The notes below the pieces were generated by a model, which had not been told where the DNA came from, did no database searches, and worked only from the letters and a program-made list of their open reading frames with translations. 64,000 nt of DNA from Nocardioides glacieisoli (GTDB lineage: Bacteria; Actinomycetota; Actinomycetes; Propionibacteriales; Nocardioidaceae): NCBI RefSeq assembly GCF_004137245.1, contig NZ_SDWS01000008.1, positions 161,448-225,447 on the forward strand. Reading direction: 5' to 3'. Below are positions 15,371 to 24,114 of this stretch, one piece after another; the stretch's first letter is position 1; every line of letters starts with the position of its first letter. The translations under genes and the position numbers were made by a program.

Positions 15371-16063
15371 TCACCCCTCGTCGTCCACCCGGAAGGGTGC
15401 CGGCAGCGGTAGGCGCAGGGCCGCCTCGAGCGCCTCGAGGTACTCCGCCCGTGGGCGGCGTACGACCCCGAGGGAGGCCAGGTGGGGCGTCTGCCACTGC
15501 ACGTCGAGCACCCGGCAGTCGGCGTGCTGGTCGGAGAGCAGGTCGATGAGAGCCAGCAGCGCGACCTTGGAGGCGTCGCGCTCGACGTGGAACATCGACT
15601 CGCCCGCGAAGAGCCCGCCGACGCTCACGCCGTAGAGCCCGCCGGCGAGCCGGTCGTCGCGCCACGCCTCGACCGAGTGCGCCCAGCCGAGGCGGTGGAG
15701 CCGGCCGTAGGCCTGCCGGAAGTCGTCGGTGATCCAGCCGTCCGGGCGGTCCGGACTGCCACAGGCCGCGACCACCTCGTCGAAGGCGGTGTCGATACGG
15801 ATCTCGAAGTCACGGGCCGAGCGCCGCAGCGACCGCGACACCCGCATGCCGTCCAGCGGCAGCACGCCCCGCTCGACCGGCGAGAACCAGCCGAGGTGCT
15901 CCTCGGCGTCGAGCGTCACCGGCATCGGGAAGAGGCCGAGGCTGTACGCCGTCACGAGCGTGCCCGGCTCGAGGTCGGCGCCGACCGCGACGAGGTCGTC
16001 GTCGGGGTCCCACGACGAGCGGGGCGGGAACCCCCACGGCGTCGGAGCGGGGGCGATCGGCAC
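15371..16063 (-). CDS. aat: Leucyl/phenylalanyl-tRNA-protein transferase
   Basis: The 230-residue enzyme attaches Leu or Phe from aminoacyl-tRNA to proteins with N-terminal Arg or Lys, marking them for ClpS/ClpAP-type degradation by the N-end rule. Family signatures are present: LVTAYSLGLFPMP near the N-terminus, GWFSPVERGVLPL, and GGLYGVSVGGLFAGESMFH in the catalytic core. The start is GTG 16063, with TAGCGT 7 bases upstream and no Shine-Dalgarno (leaderless). Upstream in-frame codons would add a low-complexity Arg-rich extension that has no counterpart in the family. Confidence 0.92.
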   Translation of the reverse strand: MPIAPAPTPWGFPPRSSWDPDDDLVAVGADLEPGTLVTAYSLGLFPMPVTLDAEEHLGWFSPVERGVLPLDGMRVSRSLRRSARDFEIRIDTAFDEVVAACGSPDRPDGWITDDFRQAYGRLHRLGWAHSVEAWRDDRLAGGLYGVSVGGLFAGESMFHVERDASKVALLALIDLLSDQHADCRVLDVQWQTPHLASLGVVRRPRAEYLEALEAALRLPLPAPFRVDDEG

Positions 16064-16149
16064 GTCTGGAACGCTAGACCACAACCAATCAGCGCTGCGG
16101 CGCGTCGTACTGGCCGAACCCCGATCCCTGCGCCGTCCCGGAGGACGAC

Positions 16150-17484
16150 ATGCGACGTACGACGACCCTGACCGCCCTCGCCTCGCTGGCGATCGCCCCC
16201 CTCGGGCTCGCCGCGGCACCCGCCCAGGCTGCCGAGACGTGCGACGGCAAGGTCGCCACGATCGTGGTCGCGCCCAAGCCGGGCTCGTTCACGACCGACC
16301 CGGTCGTCGGGACGCCGGGCGACGACGTGATCGTCGGGTCCGCGCAGGCCGACGACATCGACGGCGCGGGCGGCAACGACACGATCTGCGGCCTCGCGGG
16401 CGGTGACGACCTGACCGGTGGCGCGGGCGACGACCGGTTGTTCGGTGGTCTGGACGAGGACTACTCGCCCGACGACGACTACTTCGGCGACACCCTCACG
16501 CCCGGGCCGGGCAACGACCACGTCGACCTCGGCCACGACCCGCAGTCCGAAGACCTCTTCGACCTCGACATCGGGTTCTGGGACCAGGTGTCCTACGAGG
16601 ACGCCGCCGGCCCGGTCGCCGTCGACCTCGCCGCCGGCACCGCGACCGGCGAGGGGACCGACACCATCGCCGCGATCACCTACGGCGGCGGCGTCGAGGG
16701 ATCGGCGTACGACGACATCCTGACCGGGCACGACGGTCCGGACTGGATCAGCGCCGCCGGTGGCGACGACACCGTCGACGGCCGGGGCGGTGACGACCTG
16801 ATCGACGCCGACGACCTGAGCCGCTACCGCTCCTACGGCGCCGACCCCCGGCCAGGCGACGACGTGGTCGATGGCGGCGAGGGAGACGACGACATCGTCG
16901 GCGGGCACGGTGCGGACGTACTTGCCGGCGGGTCCGGCGACGACTGGCTGCGCTCGGACGCCGGCAGCGGGACCCGGGTCCTCGGCGGTCCCGGTCGCGA
17001 CATCGTCGGCGGCTCGGGTGACACTGTCGCCGAGGGCCAGGGCGGTCGCGACTCTCTGTGGCCCGTGGTCGACGGTCCCGGTGTGGTGAGGGTCGACGGC
17101 GGCGCTGGACGGGACGAGGTGCGCCTCGAGGTCGATCGCGACCTGCCGAAGGGCACGCGCGTGGTCATCGGCCGCACGCGCGGCGTCGTGGCGATCGAGG
17201 GCGAGCGGGTGGTGCGCTTCGCCTCCGCACCCCGATTCGGCCTGAACTCGATGCACGTCGGCCCGATCACCTGGTACGGCACCGGTGGGGACGACGTGGT
17301 CGACCTCGAGAACAGCAACCGAGCGGTGCGCGCGTACGGGCGCGGGGGTGACGACACGATCACCGGGAGCTGGAAGCGCGACGTCCTCGACGGGGGACGC
17401 GGTCGCGACGTGATCGACGGGAGCCTGGGTCGGGATCGTTGCCTGCGCGGTGAGCGGCTGTCGTCCTGCGAGCGGCGTCGCTGA
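16150..17484 (+). CDS. Secreted RTX-type calcium-binding protein A
   Basis: The 444-residue protein has a Sec signal peptide (about residues 1-27, ending PAQAA) followed by haemolysin-type nonapeptide repeats of the form GG-x-G-x-D, for example GGNDTICG, GGDDLTGG, GAGDDRLFGG, and more scattered to the C-terminus. Each pair of repeats would form a Ca2+-binding beta-roll after secretion. No enzymatic domain was found. It shares its signal peptide style, CDG-x-PATIV segment and repeat arrangement with the protein at 18213-19478, so the two are paralogues separated by the EcsC gene. It is divergent from aat. Confidence 0.85.
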   Translation: MRRTTTLTALASLAIAPLGLAAAPAQAAETCDGKVATIVVAPKPGSFTTDPVVGTPGDDVIVGSAQADDIDGAGGNDTICGLAGGDDLTGGAGDDRLFGGLDEDYSPDDDYFGDTLTPGPGNDHVDLGHDPQSEDLFDLDIGFWDQVSYEDAAGPVAVDLAAGTATGEGTDTIAAITYGGGVEGSAYDDILTGHDGPDWISAAGGDDTVDGRGGDDLIDADDLSRYRSYGADPRPGDDVVDGGEGDDDIVGGHGADVLAGGSGDDWLRSDAGSGTRVLGGPGRDIVGGSGDTVAEGQGGRDSLWPVVDGPGVVRVDGGAGRDEVRLEVDRDLPKGTRVVIGRTRGVVAIEGERVVRFASAPRFGLNSMHVGPITWYGTGGDDVVDLENSNRAVRAYGRGGDDTITGSWKRDVLDGGRGRDVIDGSLGRDRCLRGERLSSCERRR

Positions 17485-17535
17485 CCCCTCCGCCAGAAGC
17501 GCGCCGGGCTGGCGTCCGAGCCGTACGATCGGGGC

Positions 17536-18213
17536 ATGGGCCTCAAGCAGACCGTCGGACGCCAGCTCGCGCCGCGCCTCCAGGAGCTCGCGCCCGGCAT
17601 GACGTCGGGATTCGTCCGGGAGGCGCTCAACCGGGCGATCGACGGGGTCGGACCCCTGCAGCCCGCCGCCGTAGCCGCCGACAAGCAGCTCGCGGAGCAG
17701 CGTGGCAGCGTCGACCGGGCGATCCACGAGGTCATCGAGAACAACGTGCGCCTCGCCGGTGCGCAGGGTTTCGTGACCAACGTCGGCGGTCTGGTGACGA
17801 TGGCCGTGACGATCCCGGCCAACGTCACTGGCCTCGCGCTGCTGCAGTGCCGGATGGTCGCCGGGATCGCGCACCTGCGCGGCCACGACCTCGACGACCC
17901 GCGCGTGCGCAACGCGATCCTCGCGCTGCTGCTGGGCGAGGACCAGGTCAACGACCTGGTCAAGCGCAAGAAGATCCCCAGCACGCCGATGGCCCTCGCC
18001 ACCGCGCCGGCCCACGACCCGACGATCGACGGCGTCATCTCGGCCGTCGTGGCGACCGACATCATCGCCCGGGTCGCCGGCAAGCGGCTCGCGACCACGG
18101 TCGGCCGCCGGGTGCCGGTGGTCGGCGGCGTCGTCGGCGCCGGCGCTGACGGCTTCGCGACCTGGCGGGTCGGGCGCTACGCCGACCGGGAGCTCCTGCC
18201 GCGGAAGAAGTGA
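17536..18213 (+). CDS. EcsC-family protein
   Basis: The 225-residue protein carries the EcsC-family core GFVTNVGGLVTMAVTIPANV followed by a hydrophobic helix and a second Gly/Val-rich segment near the C-terminus (RRVPVVGGVVGAGADGF). EcsC proteins are membrane-associated; B. subtilis EcsC is encoded with an ABC transporter affecting secretion, but the biochemical role is unknown. Placement between two secreted RTX proteins suggests involvement in their export or membrane handling. TACGAT lies 6 bases before ATG 17536, so it is likely leaderless. The stop overlaps the next start by one base (TGATG). Confidence 0.8.
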   Translation: MGLKQTVGRQLAPRLQELAPGMTSGFVREALNRAIDGVGPLQPAAVAADKQLAEQRGSVDRAIHEVIENNVRLAGAQGFVTNVGGLVTMAVTIPANVTGLALLQCRMVAGIAHLRGHDLDDPRVRNAILALLLGEDQVNDLVKRKKIPSTPMALATAPAHDPTIDGVISAVVATDIIARVAGKRLATTVGRRVPVVGGVVGAGADGFATWRVGRYADRELLPRKK

Positions 18214-19478
18214 TGCGCGCCGCCGTGCTGGCCCTGCTGCCGCTGACGGCGGCCTTCACGATCGCGTCCGCGCCCGGCGCCGCGGTGGGCGAGTCGTGCG
18301 ACGGACGGCCGGCGACGATCGTCGCCGCCGCAGGACGACCCACGACGGGCACGGAGGGCGACGACGTCATCGTCGGCACCGACGGACCCGACGTGGTGGA
18401 TGCGCTCGGTGGCAACGACGTCGTCTGCGGGCTCGGCGGTGGCGACACGCTGTCCGGCGGAGCGGGTGACGACCGGCTCTTCGGTGGCCTCAGCGGCCGC
18501 GACGAGAACGGGACCTACCTGGCGGACCGGGTCGTCCCCGGCGCGGGAGACGACCTCATCGACGTGGGACTCGACCCGGAGGCGCTCACGACGGGGCCGG
18601 AGGACAACGGGCGGGGGTTTGACCCGATCAGCTGGGAGGACAGCCCGTCAGGCGTCACGGTGGACCTCGTCGCGGGCACCGCGGTGGGTGAGGGCACCGA
18701 CACGATCGTCCTCCAACCTGCGATCGGCATCGTGGGATCGAAGCACGCCGACACCGTCACGGGGTCCGATCAGGAAGACCTGGTCGAGACCGGACCGGGC
18801 GACGACGTCGTCGACACCGCAGGCGGCATGGACACCGTCTCCGGCGGGTCGGGCGACGACGTCGTCGACACGGGAGACGGCGACGACTACGTCTTCGTGG
18901 GGCGCGGCGCGGACGTGGTCACCACCGGCGCGGACGACGATGGCATCACGATCGGGAGGACCGGCGCACCGTCCCGGGTGCTGACCGGGAGCGGACGGGA
19001 CTCCGTCCTGACGGAGTCCGCCGGCGAGATCAGGACCGGCGGCGGCAACGACGACCTGCAGATGTCTGTGCACCGTGACCCGGTGGCGTTCGATGTCGCC
19101 GGCGGTCCGGGTCGCGACGAGATCTCGGTCATCACCCGCGCCCTCGGGGACGTGCCGGTGACCTGGGACAACGGGCGGGGTCGCGTCCGGTCCGGCGCCA
19201 CGCTGCTGGGGCGCACGTCGGGCTACGAGCGGCTCACCCTCGACGACGGGGTGCGGTGGACCTTCCGCGGCTCGGCCGCCGACGAGCACGTCCGTGCCTC
19301 CTACCGCGCGTCCGCGGTCCTGCTGCTCGGACGTGGCGGGGACGACGTCCTCGTCGGGAGCGCGGGCGACGACGTGCTCGACGGTGGGCCGGGACGTGAC
19401 TTCCTCCGCGGGTCCGTGGGCCGGGACACCTGCCGCGCCGGCGAGCAGGTCAGGCAGTGCGAGCTGGTCGGTCCCTAG
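18213..19478 (+). CDS. Secreted RTX-type calcium-binding protein B
   Basis: The 421-residue secreted protein has a signal peptide (about residues 1-25) and multiple Ca2+-binding GG-x-G-x-D repeats (GGNDVVCG, GGDTLSGG, GAGDDRLFGG, GSGDDVVDTGDGDD, GAGDDVLDGG). It is a close paralogue of the product of 16150-17484, with the same order of an N-terminal repeat block, a central WEDSPSGVTVDLVAGTAVGEGTDTI-type spacer and a C-terminal RDTC...C ending. The ATG overlaps the EcsC stop by one base, implying co-translation. No protease or lipase domain is attached, so the role may be structural or adhesive. Confidence 0.84.
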   Translation: MRAAVLALLPLTAAFTIASAPGAAVGESCDGRPATIVAAAGRPTTGTEGDDVIVGTDGPDVVDALGGNDVVCGLGGGDTLSGGAGDDRLFGGLSGRDENGTYLADRVVPGAGDDLIDVGLDPEALTTGPEDNGRGFDPISWEDSPSGVTVDLVAGTAVGEGTDTIVLQPAIGIVGSKHADTVTGSDQEDLVETGPGDDVVDTAGGMDTVSGGSGDDVVDTGDGDDYVFVGRGADVVTTGADDDGITIGRTGAPSRVLTGSGRDSVLTESAGEIRTGGGNDDLQMSVHRDPVAFDVAGGPGRDEISVITRALGDVPVTWDNGRGRVRSGATLLGRTSGYERLTLDDGVRWTFRGSAADEHVRASYRASAVLLLGRGGDDVLVGSAGDDVLDGGPGRDFLRGSVGRDTCRAGEQVRQCELVGP

Positions 19479-19583
19479 CGCACCAGGCCGAGGGGGAATC
19501 GGCCACGCATGTCGTCACCACTGTCGCCCCCCTGGCCGCCGTTGTTCACGCGAGGCAGCATGTCATCCGCGGTGTGTCGGGCG

Positions 19584-19638
19584 GGGTGGCGGCACATCGC
19601 ACCATCAGCCCGGTGGGAGCTGCGATCTGCCGCCACCC
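19584..19638. repeat. REP-like palindromic hairpin 1
   Basis: Arms 19584-19601 and 19621-19638 are inverted repeats matching at 17 of 18 positions around a 19-base loop, with core TGGCGGCACATCGCA. A second related hairpin follows at 19659-19711. It lies between convergent stop codons and may also act as a terminator. Confidence 0.65.
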
Positions 19639-19658
19639 CTCCCCCGCCCGTACGTCGG

Positions 19659-19711
19659 GGGTGGCGGCACATTGCACGTTATGAGGGCTTGTGACTGCGA
19701 TCTGCCGCCAC
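19659..19711. repeat. REP-like palindromic hairpin 2
   Basis: Arms 19659-19676 and 19696-19711 repeat the same core in opposite orientation (about 15 of 18 positions pair, including one G-T). The four arms of the two hairpins are near-copies of one 16-18 base unit. Confidence 0.6.
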
Positions 19712-19740
19712 ACTCCGCGGTCGAAGCTTGGGGCCCCTAG

Positions 19741-20931
19741 CTACTTCCGGCCCCGCGCTCGCCGGTAGGCGTCGAGGGTGCCGCGGCCGGCGGCGCTGTC
19801 CTCGAGCGAGGTCACGATCTTGCGCTTGACGCGGTACGACGGGGTGAGCCGCGCACGGTCGCGCTCCTCGCGGGCCTCGCGCAGCTCCTCGTGGAGCCGC
19901 TCCTCGACCGCGCGGAGGCGGGCGCCCTCGACCAGCAGCGCCGAGATGGTGTCGAGGGCCGGCGGGAGCAGCTCGTCGGCGGGCACGGTGTCGGGGTCGG
20001 CGAAGGCGCCGAGGTCGGGGCCGATCAGGTCGTCGAGCGAGCCGCTGACGTCGTACCCCCGGCCCGCCATCGCCTCGACCCAGCTGCGGCAGAGGTCCTG
20101 CGCCCAGGCGTGGTCGTCGGGCGCCAGGCCGAGGCGGGCGGAGGCGACGCCGCGCGACAGCGTCTGGTGGGCGAGGAGCTCGCGCACCAGCGGTCGGTAG
20201 TCGGGCGGGGCGATGATCGAGGTGACCCGCTGGTTGATCGTGCGCAGCAGCGAGGTCTCCGGGACGCCGAGGGACGGGTTCTCGCGCTCCGCGGTGAGGT
20301 CGAGGTCGAGGCCGTCGAGGCCGAAGGTGTGCGAGAACCGTCGCCACAGCTCACCGCGGTCGGAGCCCGACGGCGGCACCGTCACGAGGTGCACCTGCGA
20401 CGGCGGCAGCGAGGCACCCCAGCGGTCGAGGATGTCGGGGATCTCCTGCACCGCCCAGAACCACGAGCCGATCTTCGACTCCCGCGCGGGGTCGCGGATG
20501 GTGCGGAGGAACTTGGCGTAGGTGATGTGGCTGCGGTGCTTGACGTTCTCCTGCCACTCCGCCGGGATCTGGCGCACCAGGTCGCGCACCGACAGCACCA
20601 GGTGGACCTCGGCGTCACCGAGCGAGTCGAGCGCGCGTGCCACCTGCGTCGGCGTCGCCCGGGCGAAGATCTCGTGGCTGATGATCGACGTGCCGTGCCA
20701 GTCGCGCACCTGCTCGGCGAGCCGGTCCCACGCGCCGACGGCCTCGGTCTCGAGCCCGCCCCACGGCAGCGTCATCAGGTCGAGCGCCGCGAGGAAGTGG
20801 GCGTCAAAGCGGTCCGCCGGATAGAGGATGTCGTGGTCGCGCAGCACCGACTGGTTGCGGAGGAGGACGTCCTGGAGGTAGGACGTGCCGGTCTTGGGGC
20901 AGCCGACGTGGAGCAGCACCCGCTTGCTCAT
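19741..20931 (-). CDS. Sulfotransferase-family protein 2
   Basis: The 396-residue protein begins with the 5'-phosphosulfate-binding loop HVGCPKTGTSYLQDVL (PAPS P-loop), the defining signature of sulfotransferases. Downstream, VHLVLSVRDLVRQIPAEWQ resembles the 3'-phosphate-binding strand-Arg-Asp region. The C-terminal third ends in a basic, probably helical segment (RVKRKIVTSLEDS). It would transfer sulfate from PAPS to a hydroxyl or amine of a carbohydrate or lipid, likely in a surface glycoconjugate. It is the last of three overlapping genes; its ATG overlaps the upstream stop (ATGA). A longer in-frame upstream extension is antisense-type sequence and was discarded. Confidence 0.8.
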   Translation of the reverse strand: MSKRVLLHVGCPKTGTSYLQDVLLRNQSVLRDHDILYPADRFDAHFLAALDLMTLPWGGLETEAVGAWDRLAEQVRDWHGTSIISHEIFARATPTQVARALDSLGDAEVHLVLSVRDLVRQIPAEWQENVKHRSHITYAKFLRTIRDPARESKIGSWFWAVQEIPDILDRWGASLPPSQVHLVTVPPSGSDRGELWRRFSHTFGLDGLDLDLTAERENPSLGVPETSLLRTINQRVTSIIAPPDYRPLVRELLAHQTLSRGVASARLGLAPDDHAWAQDLCRSWVEAMAGRGYDVSGSLDDLIGPDLGAFADPDTVPADELLPPALDTISALLVEGARLRAVEERLHEELREAREERDRARLTPSYRVKRKIVTSLEDSAAGRGTLDAYRRARGRK

Positions 20932-22091
20932 CGCTCCACCTCCTCTTGTCGCCGCCTCTCGCGTCGCCAGCTCGGGTCCACGACCATCCGGATGGCCAGG
21001 TCCAGCACCTGCCGGTCGTCGGGTCCCCCCGGAGCGGAGGGTGCCGCGGCGCTCGGTGCGAGGTCCGCGAGGTCGCCGACGACAGAGTAGCCACGACGGG
21101 TCACGGCACGGATGGTGCGGGCCGCCGACCGCGCGACCCACTCACGTTCGCCGATGGGTACGCCGACGGGCGTGGCGCCGCTGTCGGGGATCCGCTGCTG
21201 CAGCGTCCGCATCAGCGCGGGCCGCTCGTGCCGCTCGACCCGGAGGCCGACGACGGCGGCGACGCGGCGCGCGAGCTCGGCCTGGTCGGCGCCCGGCACC
21301 CGCACCGGCGGGAGGGAGCGCACCCCGACCTGGCGGGGCAGCAGGTCGAGGTCGGTGACGACCCGGACGAAGGGCCGGCGCCCACCCCAGCGGCGTACGG
21401 ACTCCAGCAGGTCGGCGCGGTCGGGCAGCTGGTCGCGTTCGCGCCAGAAGCGCAACCACTCGGCCCATGGTGTCGCGCCGGTCTCGAAGCAGCGCTGCGT
21501 CCAGGTGTGCGCGAGCAGCTCGTCGAGGGGACCACCGATCGCCACGACGAACGGTCGCGGACCGCCCTCGGGACGCCCCAGCCCCAGCAGGTGCCGACGC
21601 GTGGCGGCGGCGACCAGGGGGTCGCCGACGAGGCGGACCCGGCGGCGCCACGGCCGCGGCCAGCTCGTGGCCACCGGGTCGGCGCCGAGGGCGACCAGGT
21701 CGTCGGCCAGCAGAACGCTCGCCACCCGCAGCAGCTCGTGGGCGCTGATGGTCGACGGGTCGACCGGGGCGGCCCCGAAGCCGCGGTGCGCGAGCCCGAC
21801 CAGGGGCAGGTCGGCCTGGCCGCGTCCGGCCGCGGGCGCGACGAGCACCCGGTCGGCGAGTCGAGTGCGCTCGCGGTCGTGGTCGCCGCGGGGCCGCGCA
21901 CTCGACGTGGAGGCCAGGTTGAGCCGGCGCAGCAGCTCGAGCTGCTGGGCGCCCGGCACTGCAGGAGCTGTCGGAGCCCCGGTGCCCGACCACGCCAGCC
22001 AGGGCGTCGTACCCCCGTCGCGGAGGTGCGCGACCCAGCCGTGGGCACGCGCGGTCGCGTCGGCGTCGACCGACCCGGAGGGGCTGGTCAA
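20928..22091 (-). CDS. Sulfotransferase-like paralogue lacking the PAPS loop
   Basis: The 387-residue protein has no PKTGT-type loop in its N-terminal 180 residues, yet its second half follows the same order as its two neighbours. Residues 181-199 (FVVAIGG ... HTWTQ) and 205-217 correspond to the VHLVLSVRD...AEWQ region, LLESVRRWGGRRPFVRVV corresponds to ILDRWG...VHLVTV, and GYSVVGDLADLAP (334-346) corresponds to GVDVIGDVEDLRP. I infer a diverged, probably non-catalytic member of the trio. It is translated from a TTG that overlaps the upstream stop by 4 bases and overlaps the next gene by 4 bases. Without the comparison it would be a hypothetical protein. Confidence 0.6.
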   Translation of the reverse strand: MTSPSGSVDADATARAHGWVAHLRDGGTTPWLAWSGTGAPTAPAVPGAQQLELLRRLNLASTSSARPRGDHDRERTRLADRVLVAPAAGRGQADLPLVGLAHRGFGAAPVDPSTISAHELLRVASVLLADDLVALGADPVATSWPRPWRRRVRLVGDPLVAAATRRHLLGLGRPEGGPRPFVVAIGGPLDELLAHTWTQRCFETGATPWAEWLRFWRERDQLPDRADLLESVRRWGGRRPFVRVVTDLDLLPRQVGVRSLPPVRVPGADQAELARRVAAVVGLRVERHERPALMRTLQQRIPDSGATPVGVPIGEREWVARSAARTIRAVTRRGYSVVGDLADLAPSAAAPSAPGGPDDRQVLDLAIRMVVDPSWRRERRRQEEVER

Positions 22092-23170
22092 CGGACGCGC
22101 AACCGGCGTGCGGTCTTCTGCAGCTTGGCGCCCATCGAGTCGTGGGCGGACCCGTTGGCCGCCTCCTGCGTCATCACGGCGAGCGCGTCGAGGGCGGCCC
22201 CGAGCTCGAGCTTGGCGCGGACCCGGTCGGGGTTCTTCCAGTCCTCGTCGTCGGCGGGACGGCGCGGACGGAGGTCCTCGACGTCGCCGATCACGTCGAC
22301 GCCGCTGCCCGTGATGAAGTCGATCCAGAGCTGGGCCTGCTGCTCCGCGAAGTCGTAGCGGTCGGGCGGCAGCCGCACCGGGATCGCCTTGCGGGAGACC
22401 AGCACCTCCTGGGCGAGCACCTCGCGGATCAGGTTGTCGTAGGCCGGCTCACGCCAGACGCCCAGCTCGAGGCGGCGGTTGAGCTTGCGGAGGATCGAGG
22501 TCTCCGCGATGCCGAGCGAACGGTTGTCGCGCTCGGAGTCGAGGAGCGCCCACGCCGGGTCGATGCCGAAGGCGCGGCAGAAGCGCAGCCACAGCTCGTC
22601 GCCGTTGGGGCCGCGGTCGTGCGGGACGGTCACCACGTGCACGCGCTCGGGCGGCAGCTTCGCGCCCCACTGCGACAGCACGCGCGGCAGGTCCATCGCG
22701 TTGAAGAACCAGGTCTGCCCGCGCTCCACCTTGTTGAGGAACCGGCGGAACGGCCACTTGCGACCCTGCTTGATCGACTCCTGCCATGCGGCGGGCAGCT
22801 GGCGGCCCAGGTCGCGCGCGGAGTAGACGACGTGCACCTCGCTGCCGGCGAGGTCGTTCATCGCCCGGGCGATCTTGTCGGGCTTGGCGCCGGCGAGGAT
22901 CTCGTGGCTGATCACCACGTCGCCGTCGGCCCGCCGCACCCGCTTCACCATCGCGTCCCACGAGCCGTTGGCGTGGCCGGGCGCGCCGCCCCAGTCCTGG
23001 TCCAGCAGGTCGAGCGCGGCGCGGAAGTGGAAGGTGTCGGTGCGTCCGACGCGGGGGCCGGGGATCGTCACGCCGTGCGACGCGAGCGACGACGCGTTGA
23101 GCATCAACCGGTCCTGGAGGTACGTCGTCCCGGTCTTGGGCGCACCGATGTGCAGGTGGACACGGCTCAT
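22088..23170 (-). CDS. Sulfotransferase-family protein 1
   Basis: The 360-residue enzyme starts with HIGAPKTGTTYLQDRL, the PAPS-binding loop, followed by a DVVISHEIL segment and VHVVYSARDLGRQLPAAWQ with the Arg-Asp pair expected to contact the 3'-phosphate. It is closely related in order and length to the protein at 19741-20931. It is the first gene of a three-gene unit with 4-base overlaps (sulfotransferase 1, degenerate paralogue, sulfotransferase 2), so equal co-translation is likely. The acceptor is unknown. It lies 17 bases upstream of the convergent-independent leucine operon end. Confidence 0.8.
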   Translation of the reverse strand: MSRVHLHIGAPKTGTTYLQDRLMLNASSLASHGVTIPGPRVGRTDTFHFRAALDLLDQDWGGAPGHANGSWDAMVKRVRRADGDVVISHEILAGAKPDKIARAMNDLAGSEVHVVYSARDLGRQLPAAWQESIKQGRKWPFRRFLNKVERGQTWFFNAMDLPRVLSQWGAKLPPERVHVVTVPHDRGPNGDELWLRFCRAFGIDPAWALLDSERDNRSLGIAETSILRKLNRRLELGVWREPAYDNLIREVLAQEVLVSRKAIPVRLPPDRYDFAEQQAQLWIDFITGSGVDVIGDVEDLRPRRPADDEDWKNPDRVRAKLELGAALDALAVMTQEAANGSAHDSMGAKLQKTARRLRVR

Positions 23171-23187
23171 GTCGCTGATTGTGCCAG

Positions 23188-24114
23188 TCACGAGCCGAGC
23201 GCTCGTACGACGGCGCTCGGGCTCGGACGGCCGAGGTGCCCGGCCATCCAGACGCTGGTGGCGACCACGGCGTCGAGGTCGACCCCGTGGTCGATGCCGA
23301 GCCCGGTCAGCATCCACACGAGGTCCTCGGTGGCGAGGTTGCCGGTGGCCGACTTCGCGTAGGGGCAGCCGCCGAGGCCGCCCGCGCTCGCGTCGAAGGT
23401 GGTGATGCCGGACTGCAGCGCGGAGTGGGTGTTGGCGAGCGCCTGGCCGTAGGTGTCGTGGAAGTGCATCGCCAGCCGGTCGGTGCCCACACCCGCGTCG
23501 GCGAAGGCGTCGACCAACGCCGTGACGTGGCCCGCGGTGGCGACGCCGATGGTGTCGCCGAGGCTCAGCTGGCTCGCGCCGAGGTCGAGGAGGCGGGTGC
23601 CGGCGGTGACGACCTGCTCGATCGGCACGGCGCCCTCCCACGGGTCGCCGAAGCACATGGAGACGTAGGCCCGGACGTCCATCCCGGCCTCGCGGGCCCG
23701 CGCGACCGTCGGCTCGAACATCGCGAACTGCTCGTCGAAGGTGCGGTTGAGGTTCTTCGTCGCGAAGGTCTCCGTGGCGCTGCCGAAGATCGCGATGTGC
23801 TCCAGGCCGAGCTCGAGCGCGCGGTCGAGGCCGCGCTCGTTGGGCACCAGCACCGGGAGGCGACGTCCCTCGGCGCCGAGGGCTGCCATCAGCTCAGCGG
23901 CATCGGCGAGCTGGGGGACCCACGTCGGGTGCACGAAGCTGGTGGCCTCGACGATCGGGAGGCCGGCGGACACGAGGCGGCGTACGAACTCGGCCTTCAC
24001 CTCGACCGGGACGATCGCCTTCTCGTTCTGGAGGCCATCGCGCGGGCCGACCTCGTAGATCGTGACCGCGGAGGGCAGGCCGTCGGTGGTGACCGTCATC
24101 GGAAGGTCAGTCAT
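23188..24114 (-). CDS. Hydroxymethylglutaryl-CoA lyase
   Basis: The 308-residue enzyme cleaves HMG-CoA to acetoacetate and acetyl-CoA, the last step of leucine degradation. It carries EVGPRDGLQNE (catalytic Arg-Asp near residue 22-23), HFHDTYGQAL with metal-binding His residues, and GLGGCPYA with the active-site Cys, all in the usual order of the HMGL-like TIM barrel. ATG 24114 overlaps the biotin-carboxylase stop by 8 bases; an upstream in-frame start (24144) lies further inside the preceding gene and is unlikely. It is the third gene of the operon after the methylcrotonyl-CoA carboxylase subunits. Confidence 0.93.
   Translation of the reverse strand: MTDLPMTVTTDGLPSAVTIYEVGPRDGLQNEKAIVPVEVKAEFVRRLVSAGLPIVEATSFVHPTWVPQLADAAELMAALGAEGRRLPVLVPNERGLDRALELGLEHIAIFGSATETFATKNLNRTFDEQFAMFEPTVARAREAGMDVRAYVSMCFGDPWEGAVPIEQVVTAGTRLLDLGASQLSLGDTIGVATAGHVTALVDAFADAGVGTDRLAMHFHDTYGQALANTHSALQSGITTFDASAGGLGGCPYAKSATGNLATEDLVWMLTGLGIDHGVDLDAVVATSVWMAGHLGRPSPSAVVRALGS

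Noticed and set aside
16300..19470. DNA-level tandem repeats in the RTX genes as a CRISPR array
   Set aside because: The periodicity is codon-based (GGxGxD repeats) with drifting sequence and no constant spacers; there are no cas genes.
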